A DNA stretch of 64,000 nt from Trinickia dabaoshanensis (GCF_002879885.1 NZ_PNYA01000035.1:1-64000); one strand, 5' to 3'. Shown: positions 38,385 to 47,160, counted from the first letter of the stretch. Notes: generated by a model not told the origin, from the letters alone. Made by a program: numbers and translations.

Positions 38385-38605
38385 ACCCACCTTCGATCCT
38401 CCCGGCGTGAATCGCCTTGTTCCGTGATTGCGGCGCTCGTCGTGCAACGAACCGCGGAGATGAGGCCGATCACAAGGGACTTCTTGCGACAGCTTTAAAA
38501 CAGGTCCGCCGCCGTCACGCTTGGCGCGTTGCCTTTCTTACGCGAAACGTTGCGCTTCGCGTGAAGACGGCGGACCGACTGGCTAGCTCGAGATGCCTTG
38601 TTTTT

Positions 38606-41335
38606 TTAGAACCGGTACGTCGCACCGACCTGGAAGAAGCGGCCCAGATCCGTGTACAGCGATTGGTCGTAGCCCGTGATGTCAGGCGTGGACTGCCACT
38701 CGACGTCGAACGGCGGCTTCTTGTCGAACAGGTTCGTCACACCGCCGTAGATCGTCCAGTGCTTGAAGCCGCGATAGGTGGCCATCAAGTCGAACTGGCT
38801 ATACGACGCAACCGAACCCGTGCCGCCATCGCCGAACTCGGCCGCGACCGCGTTCGTGTACGGACCCGTATAGCGCCACGTCAGCGTCGTGGTCAGCTTG
38901 CGGTAATCCCAGGTCAAGCTCGTATTGCCCTTCCAGCGCGGGTTGCTGGCGCCGAACGGTTGCAGCAGTGCAAGGTTGTTGCCGGCGAAGTCTTGCGGCG
39001 CGGCACCGGGGCTGCGCAACTTGAAGTGCCACACGTAGGCCCAGTCGCCCGACAGAGTGAACTGACCGTACGGCGTACGCACGCCCTTGCGGAAGTTCAT
39101 GTCGAAACCGTCGGTATCGAGCGAACCCAAGTTGACGAACGGCTGCACGATGTAGCGAATCGTGCCGTCCGGGTTACGCACGACCGTTGCCGGATCGTTC
39201 GCTTGGAGCACCGCATTCGGATCTGCCGTACCGATCACGCCGTCGATGTGCACTTTATAGAACGCCGCGCCGAAGTCCGTCAGCGGATCGGGCGAGAGCT
39301 CGAAGCCGATGTTGTAGTTCTTCGTGTGCTCCGGCTGCAGATCCTTGTTACCCGTGGTCTGCTCGGTCGTGAAGTGCTTCGTCGGCGTGCCGCTCGGATC
39401 GTTCGGGTCGACCAGGTTTTGGTGGCCCAGGTAGACCGACTGTGCATTCTCGACCGGCGTCGGTGCGCGGAAGCCGCGGCTATACGAAGCGTATGCCGTC
39501 AGCATACGAATGGGCTGGAACCGCAACGCGAAGCTCGGCGAGAACGCGCCGCCGAAGTCGCTGTAGTGGTCGTACCGGCCTGCCGTCGTGAACTTCAGGT
39601 TACGCAGGATGGGAATATCGAACTGATAGAACGCAGCCGCGATGTTGCGCGACGAGGCCACCGTCTGGATGTTCGCCGGCGCGATAAGGCCTTGCGAGGC
39701 GAGCGTCTGCGGATTGATCGTCATCGACTCGTGACGGAATTCCGTACCGATACCGAAGCCGACACCGCCCGTGGGCAACGTGAACAGGTTCTGCGTCGAG
39801 GCCTTGGCCGCGACGTTGTCGACCTTGTTGATGGCTTGCGTATAGTCGTCGCTGAAGACGCCGTTCAAGCCATTCGGAGTAGCGCCGGGATTCGAGAAGT
39901 TGTACGTCCCGTTCGCCAGCATGTTTTCGAGGCCCGCCACATTCAAGCGGTTCGAGATCGTGCTGTCCACCGTGCTTTGGGAATGACCGTAGTCCAAGGA
40001 CCAATCCCAGCTACCGAGCTTCGAGGTATCGAACGACCCCTTGACCCCCGTCGACGCCATCCAGAACGTCGACACCGTATCGGTCACGCCGATGTTGTTC
40101 GGGAACGTCAGGTTGATCAGCGTCGGCACGCCGAACGGGTTGTACGGGTTTGCGGCGCTTACCGTGCGCGGGACCGGTGCAACGGAGCCCGTCGCCGGAT
40201 TGAAGAAGTTCGAGGTGCTCGAGAGCGCGATCGGGCCGTTCGCCTGCACCGTTTCGTCGCGGCTCACCCAGAAGCCCGCGTAAGCTTCGGTGTTGTCGTC
40301 GATCTTGAAGGTGCCACGAACTTTGGCGTTCAAACGCGTCGTGGACGGAATCAGGGACGTTCCGCTTGCGACGTTATACGTACAAGACGCACCGGCGTTC
40401 GCAGTCGGAGTGCTACCCGGGGGGCAAGGCGCGAAGGCTTGCGTCGCGCCGGGGCCCGTCTGCCAATACGATTGCTGGTTCGGGCCGAGCGGAGCGGCAT
40501 TGCCGCCCGAGTAGCCCGTGAAGTCTTGATGCTTCGTCATATCGCGATCGGCCAGCGTCGAGCCGCTGTCGCGATAGTAGCTCGCGGCGGCGGTAACGTT
40601 GAAGCGATCGGCATTCAGGTCGCCGAAGCCGCCCAAGACGCTGAAGCTGCCTTGGCCGTCGCCCGGATGCTGAGCCTTACCGAGTTGCCCGTCGATCTCG
40701 AGCCCACGGAAATTCTTCTTCGTGATGATGTTGACGACACCCGCGATAGCGTCCGAACCGTAGACGGAGACCGCGCCGGTCTTCACGATCTCGATCCGAT
40801 CGATCATGTTCAGCGGGATCGTATTGATATCGAAGAACGTGTCGGTGAAATTGACGGCCTGCGCATAGTTCGCTACACGCTGACCGTCGACGAGAACCAG
40901 GGTGTACTTCTCGCTCAGGCCACGCAGCGCCATACCCGCGCCGCCCGGCGCCGAACTCGACGCCGTGGACTGCGACCAGCTGCTCGCGGAGTTCGCCGCC
41001 GTGCTGCGCAAGTAATCGGCAACGGTCGTGTAACCGCTCTGCTCGATATCCTTCGCGGTGATCGTCTGAACTTCGATGTGACTTTGCTTATCCGCGCTTC
41101 GGATCAGCGAACCGGTCACTTCGAACTTCTTCAGTTTCGCGACCTTACCGGTGCCGCCGGTTGCGTCCGTCGAGTCCGCAGCCGTAGCCTGCACCGGCTG
41201 TGCCGCCGGCGTCGTGGCCGTATTCGCCGCTGCCGGCTGCGATTGCGCGAAAGCCGGCGTGCCCAGCGCTGCGGTCAGCGCCAACTCAGCCCAGAAAATC
41301 TTTCTTATGGCTGATCCCAAAGCCGTTTGTTTCAT
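38606..41335 (-). CDS. TonB-dependent outer-membrane receptor
   Basis: 909 residues from the ATG at 41335 (AAGGGG upstream). Signal peptide (AELALTAALGTPAFA), then a plug domain with VTGSLIRSADKQSHIEVQTITAKDI, VLVDGQRVANYAQAVNFTD and VEIVKTGAVSVYGSDAIAGVVNIITKK, then a 22-strand-type barrel ending in aromatic VGATYRF. This OAR-like group often takes up carbohydrates, peptides or chelates rather than classical siderophores; the ligand is unknown. An XRE-cupin regulator gene lies upstream, with a pair of palindromes in between. A truncated paralogue of its C-terminal part lies at 49783-50397. Confidence 0.9.
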   Translation of the reverse strand: MKQTALGSAIRKIFWAELALTAALGTPAFAQSQPAAANTATTPAAQPVQATAADSTDATGGTGKVAKLKKFEVTGSLIRSADKQSHIEVQTITAKDIEQSGYTTVADYLRSTAANSASSWSQSTASSSAPGGAGMALRGLSEKYTLVLVDGQRVANYAQAVNFTDTFFDINTIPLNMIDRIEIVKTGAVSVYGSDAIAGVVNIITKKNFRGLEIDGQLGKAQHPGDGQGSFSVLGGFGDLNADRFNVTAAASYYRDSGSTLADRDMTKHQDFTGYSGGNAAPLGPNQQSYWQTGPGATQAFAPCPPGSTPTANAGASCTYNVASGTSLIPSTTRLNAKVRGTFKIDDNTEAYAGFWVSRDETVQANGPIALSSTSNFFNPATGSVAPVPRTVSAANPYNPFGVPTLINLTFPNNIGVTDTVSTFWMASTGVKGSFDTSKLGSWDWSLDYGHSQSTVDSTISNRLNVAGLENMLANGTYNFSNPGATPNGLNGVFSDDYTQAINKVDNVAAKASTQNLFTLPTGGVGFGIGTEFRHESMTINPQTLASQGLIAPANIQTVASSRNIAAAFYQFDIPILRNLKFTTAGRYDHYSDFGGAFSPSFALRFQPIRMLTAYASYSRGFRAPTPVENAQSVYLGHQNLVDPNDPSGTPTKHFTTEQTTGNKDLQPEHTKNYNIGFELSPDPLTDFGAAFYKVHIDGVIGTADPNAVLQANDPATVVRNPDGTIRYIVQPFVNLGSLDTDGFDMNFRKGVRTPYGQFTLSGDWAYVWHFKLRSPGAAPQDFAGNNLALLQPFGASNPRWKGNTSLTWDYRKLTTTLTWRYTGPYTNAVAAEFGDGGTGSVASYSQFDLMATYRGFKHWTIYGGVTNLFDKKPPFDVEWQSTPDITGYDQSLYTDLGRFFQVGATYRF

Positions 41336-41498
41336 TTTTCCCCTTCTCGTCTCAAAAACGCCAGATTGTTTTGCGCGAAGACCTGGCTCGTCTTCTCGCT
41401 TGCGGCAAATTGCACCGCCCCCTGTTGACTGCCCCGTTCCCGCCCTGCGCTTCAAATTCGCAATCACGCACACGCCCGGCCGAGCCGGCCCGGCGCTT

Positions 41499-41519
41499 CC
41501 GTTAGTAGTCCTAACTTCT
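41499..41519. promoter_or_regulatory. Operator-like palindrome A
   Basis: GTTAG-N5-CTAAC (41501-41515), with flanks that match palindrome B when read on the opposite strand: the two 21-bp segments differ at only a few central and end positions. A regulator binding both sites could form a loop over the receptor promoter. The neighbouring XRE-cupin protein is the likely binder, by inference. Confidence 0.5.
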
Positions 41520-41626
41520 AGCTTTCGCATTCCGCTTGCGAACCGACCATGGGCGTGCAAGCGCGCGGCCCCGGCCGCAATCATGCGGCGAGACTCGTTC
41601 GGCTACCGATCGAGTTCCCGCACGGA

Positions 41627-41647
41627 AGAAGTTAGGATTCCTAACCG
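41627..41647. promoter_or_regulatory. Operator-like palindrome B
   Basis: GTTAGGA-T-TCCTAAC (41631-41645) is a perfect 7+1+7 palindrome preceded by AGAA, the same flank as palindrome A on the other strand. The centre-to-centre distance from A is 130 bp. It lies 46 bp downstream of the XRE-cupin regulator's stop codon and upstream of the receptor gene. Confidence 0.55.
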
Positions 41648-41690
41648 TTATGCGAGGACCGGCACCCGAGAAAAAATCAACAACGGCTAA

Positions 41691-42266
41691 TCAAAACAAC
41701 TTTGGCGTTCCGACCCAAACCAGCACGGTTTCGTCGCCGGCCGTATTGGCCCAAGCGTGCGGGACCGTCGATTCGTAGTGCGCACTGTCACCGGCGTGCA
41801 ATACGAAGGTCGTACCTTCTAGGTTCAGCGATATTTCACCGCGCAGCACATACAAAAACTCTTCTCCTGCATGCGTCGTCACTTCCGACGGCGGCTGGCC
41901 CGCCGGCAACCTAACGAGAATAGCGTCGAGCTGCCTATCGCCCGACACGTTCGTCAGCCGTGCGAAAAGGTTCGCCGAATCGGCAAAACTAAAGAACTGC
42001 AATTCGTCTGCGCGCCGAACCGACTTACCTTCTGTCGGCGTTTCGACGAAGTACTGCACCGTTACCCCTAGCGCCCTCGCAATGCCCGCCAACGACGTAA
42101 TGGACGGCGTGGCCAGCCCTCGCTCGACTTGTGAAAGGAACGGTTTAGATATACCCGCCGCCGTTGCCGTTTCATCGAGTGTGCGTTGGAGCCTCTTGCG
42201 AAGCGCTCTAATTTTGCTGCCCAGCACAAGAGCAGCGCTCGTCTTATCTTCAGTGTGCGGAACCAT
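41691..42266 (-). CDS. XRE-family regulator with cupin domain
   Basis: 191 residues from the ATG at 42266; a longer reading uses TTG at 42290. Helix-turn-helix (TLDETATAAGISKPFLSQVERGLATPS) and a C-terminal cupin (GEEFLYVLRGEISLNLEG; GDSAHYESTVPHAWANT). It is closely similar in layout to the regulator at 22113-22727, including the ending VWVGTPKLF. It probably controls the adjacent TonB-dependent receptor through the palindromes at 41.5-41.65 kb. Confidence 0.87.
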   Translation of the reverse strand: MVPHTEDKTSAALVLGSKIRALRKRLQRTLDETATAAGISKPFLSQVERGLATPSITSLAGIARALGVTVQYFVETPTEGKSVRRADELQFFSFADSANLFARLTNVSGDRQLDAILVRLPAGQPPSEVTTHAGEEFLYVLRGEISLNLEGTTFVLHAGDSAHYESTVPHAWANTAGDETVLVWVGTPKLF

Positions 42267-42896
42267 ATCAGGACACAAACCGGCCGTCAAAAATTGTTTG
42301 ATAGAAGCAAATTACATTTACCCAAGGTAAACCCGAAGCCGATTCTTGGTTCAATGCACCGATACGGTGCCGAGTCCGGCGCGCGGCGCATACGCTACCG
42401 CGAGAAGTGGCGTGCCCGTCGATACGGGTTACCCCTGGTGCAACCTTTTGCTCGATTATTTGGATACTCGAAAATGCTTAAGACATATGGCATTTCGGAT
42501 AGTAGTGTTGTCTTGATAGCCTCCTCGAATTCGCCCGTATTGCAACCCGTTGCAACCTGCACCAATACGTTGCAACCTCAAGTCGCTTGCCCATCGCAGT
42601 GCGCATCAAGACGATAGCAGGATGAATTCCGCAACCGGAGCGATCTTCTTTAGAGGATTCAATCTAACTTTGTTAACCTCAATTATTTCTATAAGCTTTC
42701 ATTTGTATTTCTAAAAACATTCAGATGAGGCTTTCTGCCGGCCGGCCCCAGGGCATACGGATTGCTCTGTCGCATTGCACCGCAGCATTTACCGACCCAA
42801 CGGTCGGCCACCGTAAGCGACTCTCGTCACCCGGCCGAGGCGCGCCCGGCTGCCAGCTATACTCGGCGCCCCCTCACGAATTCAATCGTCGCGCCG
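42267..42896. other. AT-richer intergenic region, 630 bp
   Basis: This region separates the divergent XRE-cupin and endonuclease genes. The base composition drops, especially at 42,640-42,720 (T/A-rich with TATAAG at 42691-42696). It carries the TTGCAACC repeats listed separately. I find no supported gene; open frames here are shadows or run into the endonuclease. Confidence 0.55.
42540..42577. repeat. Phased TTGCAACC direct repeats
   Basis: TTGCAACC starts at 42540, 42550 and 42570, exactly 10 and 20 bp apart, so all copies face the same side of the helix. A fourth partial copy (GTGCAACC) lies at 42438-42445. The phasing is what cooperative binding of one regulator would give; the regulator is unknown. 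Confidence 0.5.
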
Positions 42897-43646
42897 ATGA
42901 AAAAGCTGTTCGCTGTTTTGCTCATCGCCGTCAGTGCGCAAGCACTAGCGGCTCCCGCTTGTTCTCAATTCGTCCCGAACGCTCAGTTTCCGGTGCTCGC
43001 CAACGCAAAATTGGAGCCGAAGACGCGCCTGCTTTGTTATTCGGACTTCGCGGTTCTTCACTCGGGACTTACGCACGGGCCGCTGTGGTCGGCCGAATAC
43101 CTCACCCGCGCGCATCTCGCCGAAGCCAAGCGGCAGACCCGCACCAACAAGTTCTTCGAAGAACCGGCTCTGCCGCCGAGCGAGGGTGCGACCTTAGCCG
43201 ATTACAAGCGCAGCGGCTACGACCGCGGACACATGAGCCCGGCTGGCGACCGTTGGACCGGCGAAGCGATGGCGCAGTCGTTCACGCTCGCGAACGTCGT
43301 GCCGCAAGATAAAGACAACAACGAGCATTTGTGGGCGCGGATCGAATCGACGGTACGCAAGATCGCCAAGCGTTACGGCGAGGCCTATGTCATAACGGGC
43401 CCGTTGTTCTCGGGGCAAACGTTGCGCACCATCGGCGCAACGCGCGTGTTCGTGCCTACCCAGCTTTTCAAGGTGGTCTATGTACCCGGGGCCGGCAAGG
43501 CGTTCGCCGTCGTCGTCGATAACGTTGCCACCGACCGGTACGAGGTCAAGACGGTGCATGAACTCGAAACCATGAGTGGTATACGCTTTCCCGGTATTCC
43601 CGAGGCATTGAAAGATCAACGGATCGGAGGGCTCAAAGGTGTCTGA
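42897..43646 (+). CDS. Secreted DNA/RNA non-specific endonuclease (NucA/EndA family)
   Basis: 249 residues. A signal peptide (KKLFAVLLIAVSAQALA, cleavage after APA or nearby) leads into a beta-beta-alpha-metal nuclease domain. It has the catalytic DRGHMSPAGDRW motif (DRGH, general-base His) near residue 105 and the metal-ligand Asn region NVVPQDKDNNEHLWARIE. The family degrades DNA and RNA in the periplasm or outside the cell for nutrition or defence. A small gene overlaps its 3' end in another frame. Confidence 0.9.
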   Translation: MKKLFAVLLIAVSAQALAAPACSQFVPNAQFPVLANAKLEPKTRLLCYSDFAVLHSGLTHGPLWSAEYLTRAHLAEAKRQTRTNKFFEEPALPPSEGATLADYKRSGYDRGHMSPAGDRWTGEAMAQSFTLANVVPQDKDNNEHLWARIESTVRKIAKRYGEAYVITGPLFSGQTLRTIGATRVFVPTQLFKVVYVPGAGKAFAVVVDNVATDRYEVKTVHELETMSGIRFPGIPEALKDQRIGGLKGV

Positions 43647-43905
43647 ATTCAACGCATATGCGAACGACGACGAGGTGCTCAACATTGCGGGCGACGCGCT
43701 GACCGTCTCCAACGGCACGACGTGCGTCACGGTGTCCGGCAAACTCGAAATCACAAAAGACAAGCGCGGACTGGCGGCGGCGCTGGCACTGAAACAGGCG
43801 CTCGACAGCATCGTTGCACAGTTGCAGCGCCACCGCGATCTACCCGAACTCGCCAACACGGAGCCGCCCACCGCCACCGGCAGTGTCGATAATCCGTTCA
43901 ACTGA
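43639..43905 (+). CDS. Small acidic protein overlapping the endonuclease gene
   Basis: 88 residues starting at GTG 43639, with GGAGG eight bases upstream and an 8-bp overlap with the endonuclease stop. The sequence is soluble and acidic, with a helical middle (RGLAAALALKQALDSIVAQLQ). I recognise no domain. The overlap suggests translation coupled to the nuclease; a partner or inhibitor role is possible but not shown. Confidence 0.65.
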   Translation: MSEFNAYANDDEVLNIAGDALTVSNGTTCVTVSGKLEITKDKRGLAAALALKQALDSIVAQLQRHRDLPELANTEPPTATGSVDNPFN

Positions 43906-44364
43906 GCGACAACCGGGATGCATCCGTGATGCGACGGACTGGTTTCATCCTTGTGGCAATCGATGTATGCGCAAGGAGCACAAACCAGTCCATAGTATCG
44001 CACCACCGGATTACATGATTTACGTTATCAAATATATACAGGATATTCTGTCCCGAAAGTAAATAGAGGATATGCTCTAATATCGAAACGGCACTTGACT
44101 GGCATTTTTTTAGGCTGTGAAATCATTCATAAGACTTAATCGCTCAATTTCTTTCTTCTGAATTACAAACGCAGTCGTTCACCGGAGCCTCTTTTCTAAA
44201 ATGCGAATCGCATATGCATTGGCAAGCGCAAATTTGCGATCCACCGGATAAAGCTCATCGTCATTTTTAGTCGATTACATGAACGGCGAATTTGCACTTC
44301 TGCAAAACCCGAAAATCGGGTTCGTAGACGTGCGCCCGATACGATATTTTCCGCGATTGGGCTA
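43906..44364. other. AT-rich upstream region of the RiPP cluster, 459 bp
   Basis: No gene is visible. The stretch at 44,020-44,200 is much AT-richer than the surroundings and includes CAGGATATTCTG at about 44,040. It probably carries the promoter of the radical SAM peptide cluster, and its composition suggests DNA acquired from elsewhere. Confidence 0.55.
44095..44123 (+). promoter_or_regulatory. Candidate promoter of the RiPP cluster
   Basis: TTGACT (44095-44100), a 17-bp spacer and TGAAAT (44118-44123). The -35 matches at five of six positions and the -10 at four. It would leave an untranslated leader of about 235 bases before the exporter gene, long enough for additional control. Confidence 0.28.
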
Positions 44365-45732
44365 ATGGTCACGAGCAAAGGCTTTTCGATGTCATCTCGA
44401 GGTGGCGAGCTTTTCAACAAGGCACGGAACGGGACGCACTCTATTCTTCGTTGGCAGATCGGCAATCTCGCGCTCTCTTCTTTACATCAAGGCATACCGG
44501 CAATAGCGGCATGGAGCATGGTGGGACAAGGATCCGATTCCGTATTGCTCGGTTCGTTTATCGGCATGCTGACCGCCGGTGAAATGCTCGGAACGTTTAC
44601 GATTGCGCGTGCCCTTCGAATCATGAACGAACGCACCGCCTTATTCGTTTGCTCGCTCACATTCATTCTCTGCGCGGTGTTGAGCCTAGCGTGGTCCTCG
44701 GCAACCGGACTCGCTTACGGCCGAATTTATCTCTACATCGCAGCTATTTTCTTTGGATGTTCGAACGGGTGGCGCAGCTCGATTTTCGAAATCTTTATTG
44801 CGCGTCACTGCAGCGACACGATGGCAGCGCTCGAGCTTAGACGACTCATTCGATACTCGATGATTTCGGCGGTCATTGGACCTTCGTTAGCCGGCATCTT
44901 TTTGACTTGGCGGAACACCCATTTTGCGATGGCGCTCGCTTTCTGCGCCGCGGCAGCGCCGGTACTGCTCCTCGTGCCCTGGAATCATTCGGAAATAGAC
45001 AAGAACGCCATTAGCGATTTGGAAACAGCCCGCTCATCCGGCGGAACGCTCTTGCGCGGCGGCGCCCTTCTCGCTCGGCTTCGCCCGATGTGGACGTTAT
45101 TGGCAATCAGTTTTTCCGCTCAAGCTTGTCTATCGGTGTTTTTCTCATTCGTCTTGCCGGCGTTCACGTCGCGAGCCGGGCTCCCTCCATGGGCCATGAC
45201 CTCCTTCGAAAACGTCTTTTCGATCTTCGGTTTCGTGATGGGCGGTTTGATCATTCGAAGGGCCTGCAAAGGCGACAAGCGAAAACCCATCGTTCTTTTG
45301 GGCGCTAGTATCGCCGTTTGCGTAATGGCTTTCTCCCAGCTGTTCGGCGCTCGACTCACGACCTTTGAACTGACGTTTGCCGCCGGCGCGCTGGCGGCCG
45401 TGATGGGCTCGGCCGCGGTGGCACTCGATAGCATCGTGAACCCGCTGATCTATTTGACGGTTCCCAAAACCCATCAAGCCGAATTCGTCCAGTTCACTGC
45501 GATCGTCCATCGATTCGTGCTTCTTTCCGCTGCGTGGTTCGCGGGCTACCTAACGGGGCATGTCGGCTTCGCCGTGGTTTGTTTCGCAGCCGGAGCACTG
45601 CTAGCCATCGTCATGCTGGCCGGCGGACTAGGGCGAATCATCGCGCCGCTGCTGAAATTGGAAGACCACGAAATACCGGGAGCGTACGGTCGCTTGTTTC
45701 CGTTCCTCTTTGGGCAGGACGTCGAGAAATGA
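44365..45732 (+). CDS. MFS transporter, putative exporter of the RiPP cluster
   Basis: 455 residues with about twelve hydrophobic helices (for example SLTFILCAVLSLAWSSATGLAY, IYLYIAAIFFGCSNGW, FVLLSAAWFAGYLTGHVGFAVVCF). It resembles the MFS_3 group, which includes small-molecule and siderophore exporters. An ATG at 44389 with AAGG upstream is an alternative start. Codon usage is more AT-tolerant than in flanking core genes. It is the first gene of the cluster, 37 bp upstream of the radical SAM enzyme, so export of a modified peptide product is the natural inference. Confidence 0.8.
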   Translation: MVTSKGFSMSSRGGELFNKARNGTHSILRWQIGNLALSSLHQGIPAIAAWSMVGQGSDSVLLGSFIGMLTAGEMLGTFTIARALRIMNERTALFVCSLTFILCAVLSLAWSSATGLAYGRIYLYIAAIFFGCSNGWRSSIFEIFIARHCSDTMAALELRRLIRYSMISAVIGPSLAGIFLTWRNTHFAMALAFCAAAAPVLLLVPWNHSEIDKNAISDLETARSSGGTLLRGGALLARLRPMWTLLAISFSAQACLSVFFSFVLPAFTSRAGLPPWAMTSFENVFSIFGFVMGGLIIRRACKGDKRKPIVLLGASIAVCVMAFSQLFGARLTTFELTFAAGALAAVMGSAAVALDSIVNPLIYLTVPKTHQAEFVQFTAIVHRFVLLSAAWFAGYLTGHVGFAVVCFAAGALLAIVMLAGGLGRIIAPLLKLEDHEIPGAYGRLFPFLFGQDVEK

Positions 45733-45769
45733 CAACCGATCGTCGGCCTTGTGCCGGCAGGAGACGGGC

Positions 45770-46789
45770 ATGACAAGTATCAAGACGATGGTGACCGACC
45801 TAATCAGCGCGGATGCGCTCGATCTCATCTTGTACCCGACCGAGCAGTGCAATTTTCGCTGCACCTACTGCTACGAGGACTTCTCGATCGGCCGCATGAC
45901 CGAGGACGTGCAACTGGCCGTGAAGCGGCTGATAAGCCAGCAAGCCCGGAATGTGAAGCTGTTGACGTTGGCGTGGTTTGGCGGCGAGCCCATGGTCGCG
46001 CGCGACATCATGCTCGACGTGGCGCGTCATGCGGCCGCGTGCGCATCGCAAAGCGGAACGAAGCTGAAAGGCATCGTGACGACCAATGGCTACTTCTTGA
46101 CACCCAAGATAATGGCCGATTTCGTCGCGCTCGGGCACGACCACTTCCAAGTGTCGCTCGATGGATTCGGCGAGGATCACGACAATACACGCAAACTCAT
46201 TTCCGGGGGCGGTACGTTCGCAAGAATTTGGCGCAATCTGCTGGATCTGCGCAGTACGGATTTGCAGTTCAAAGTCACGCTCCGGCTTCACCTCACGCGC
46301 ACGAATCTAGCGTCTATCGAGCTACTTTTATCGAAGCTGGCCGAGGCATCGTTTCGATCGGACAAGCGCTTTGTCGTGCTCTTCAAGATCGTGAACCAGT
46401 TGGCCGACGCCCCGGCGGCCGATACGGCAGTGCTTTCGCGCAGCGAGGCACCCGCGGTGCTCGAGCAGATGCGAGCGCTCGCCTCGGGCCTCGATCTCGA
46501 CGTAGCCGAACCGGATCAGATCAAGGTTTGCTATGCATCGCGCCCCAACTCGGTCGCAATCCGTGCCACCGGGAAACTTCAAAAATGCACCGTGATGCTC
46601 AACGATTCCGCAAACGATGTGGGGGAATTGATGCCTGACGGAACGCTTCGCCTCGAGCCGAAAAAAATGCTGCCGTGGATGGAAGGGATCTTGACCGAGG
46701 ATCCGAGTTCGCTCGCTTGTCCGGCTGGAGCGATTTCGAAAGCGCGCGTGGCGTCGAAGCATCGGACCATACCGATCGAAGTGGTGTAG
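45770..46789 (+). CDS. Radical SAM peptide maturase with C-terminal Cys cluster
   Basis: 339 residues from the ATG at 45770, with AGGAG at 45759-45763. CNFRCTYCYEDF near residues 23-34 is the CX3CX2C SAM/[4Fe-4S] motif; WFGGEP (S-adenosylmethionine GGE motif) follows near residue 67. The C-terminal 90 residues contain Cys in KVCYAS, LQKCTVML and LACPAG, spaced like a reduced SPASM/twitch auxiliary cluster. Such enzymes install thioether or C-C crosslinks in ribosomal peptides. The likely substrate is the 61-residue product encoded 186 bp downstream. No classic RRE domain is evident within it. Confidence 0.87.
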   Translation: MTSIKTMVTDLISADALDLILYPTEQCNFRCTYCYEDFSIGRMTEDVQLAVKRLISQQARNVKLLTLAWFGGEPMVARDIMLDVARHAAACASQSGTKLKGIVTTNGYFLTPKIMADFVALGHDHFQVSLDGFGEDHDNTRKLISGGGTFARIWRNLLDLRSTDLQFKVTLRLHLTRTNLASIELLLSKLAEASFRSDKRFVVLFKIVNQLADAPAADTAVLSRSEAPAVLEQMRALASGLDLDVAEPDQIKVCYASRPNSVAIRATGKLQKCTVMLNDSANDVGELMPDGTLRLEPKKMLPWMEGILTEDPSSLACPAGAISKARVASKHRTIPIEVV

Positions 46790-46810
46790 GCCGCGCGTTT
46801 TGTTGCGGCC
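46789..46810 (+). other. Hairpin at the radical SAM stop codon
   Basis: GGCCGC (46789-46794), ten-base loop, GCGGCC (46805-46810), beginning at the last base of the TAG. No T tract follows. It may stabilise or segment the message between the enzyme and precursor genes. Confidence 0.3.
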
Positions 46811-46974
46811 CCACATTCACTGCAACGCCAACTCCGCGAAGGTCCGATCGTAGTAGCTGTAGCCGTAGTGGCAGTAACGCTGTGCCTGAAGTTGTCTCGC
46901 AACATCCGTTGTTTCTTTATTCCCGGCACCTTTGCCAGGGGCCAGGATTTTCAATCCGCAACTGGAGAATCAGC

Positions 46975-47160
46975 ATGGATAGTCTCGGACTGCAAAACGT
47001 AATGGCGTCTCAACCCGCGGTCACCGGCTCGCTCTTGAGCCAGGAAATCGTCAATAACCTATCAGCGGACGAAGAGGCGAAAATCCGCGCCATAGAGCGT
47101 CGCATGCTGGATGCTGTCGATACGGGCGATCTCGATTGGATATGCAACTTCGGTTGCTGA
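46975..47160 (+). CDS. Putative RiPP precursor peptide (61 aa) ending WICNFGC
   Basis: 61 residues; ATG 46975 has GGAG seven bases upstream, and a longer frame upstream of it lacks a start with a ribosome site. The first 50 residues are free of Cys and end in a charged helix (EEAKIRAIERRMLDAV), typical of a leader peptide. The C-terminus DLDWICNFGC carries the only aromatic residues and the only Cys residues, with two consecutive aromatic-X-Cys triplets (WIC, FGC) and a terminal Cys. The gene sits between a radical SAM enzyme and an M29-type protein, with an EpiD-like decarboxylase downstream. No matching known class is recognised. Confidence 0.8.
   Translation: MDSLGLQNVMASQPAVTGSLLSQEIVNNLSADEEAKIRAIERRMLDAVDTGDLDWICNFGC

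Larger units (their letters stand above)
41336..41690. other. Receptor upstream region carrying paired palindromes
   Basis: 355 bp between the receptor start and the XRE-cupin gene, both leftward. It contains two operator-like palindromes, listed separately, about 165-185 bp and 290-310 bp upstream of the receptor ATG. No coding sequence is supported here. Confidence 0.6.

Noticed and set aside
38417-41314. Very long open frame (about 965 codons) on the strand opposite the TonB receptor
   Set aside because: It is antisense to a receptor with clear signal, plug and barrel motifs, has an Arg-rich low-complexity composition and no recognisable domain; long antisense frames are common in GC-rich DNA.
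46675-46974. Upstream extension of the precursor reading frame
   Set aside because: It would overlap the radical SAM gene, lacks a ribosome site, and the composition differs; ATG 46975 with GGAG at ideal spacing is better.
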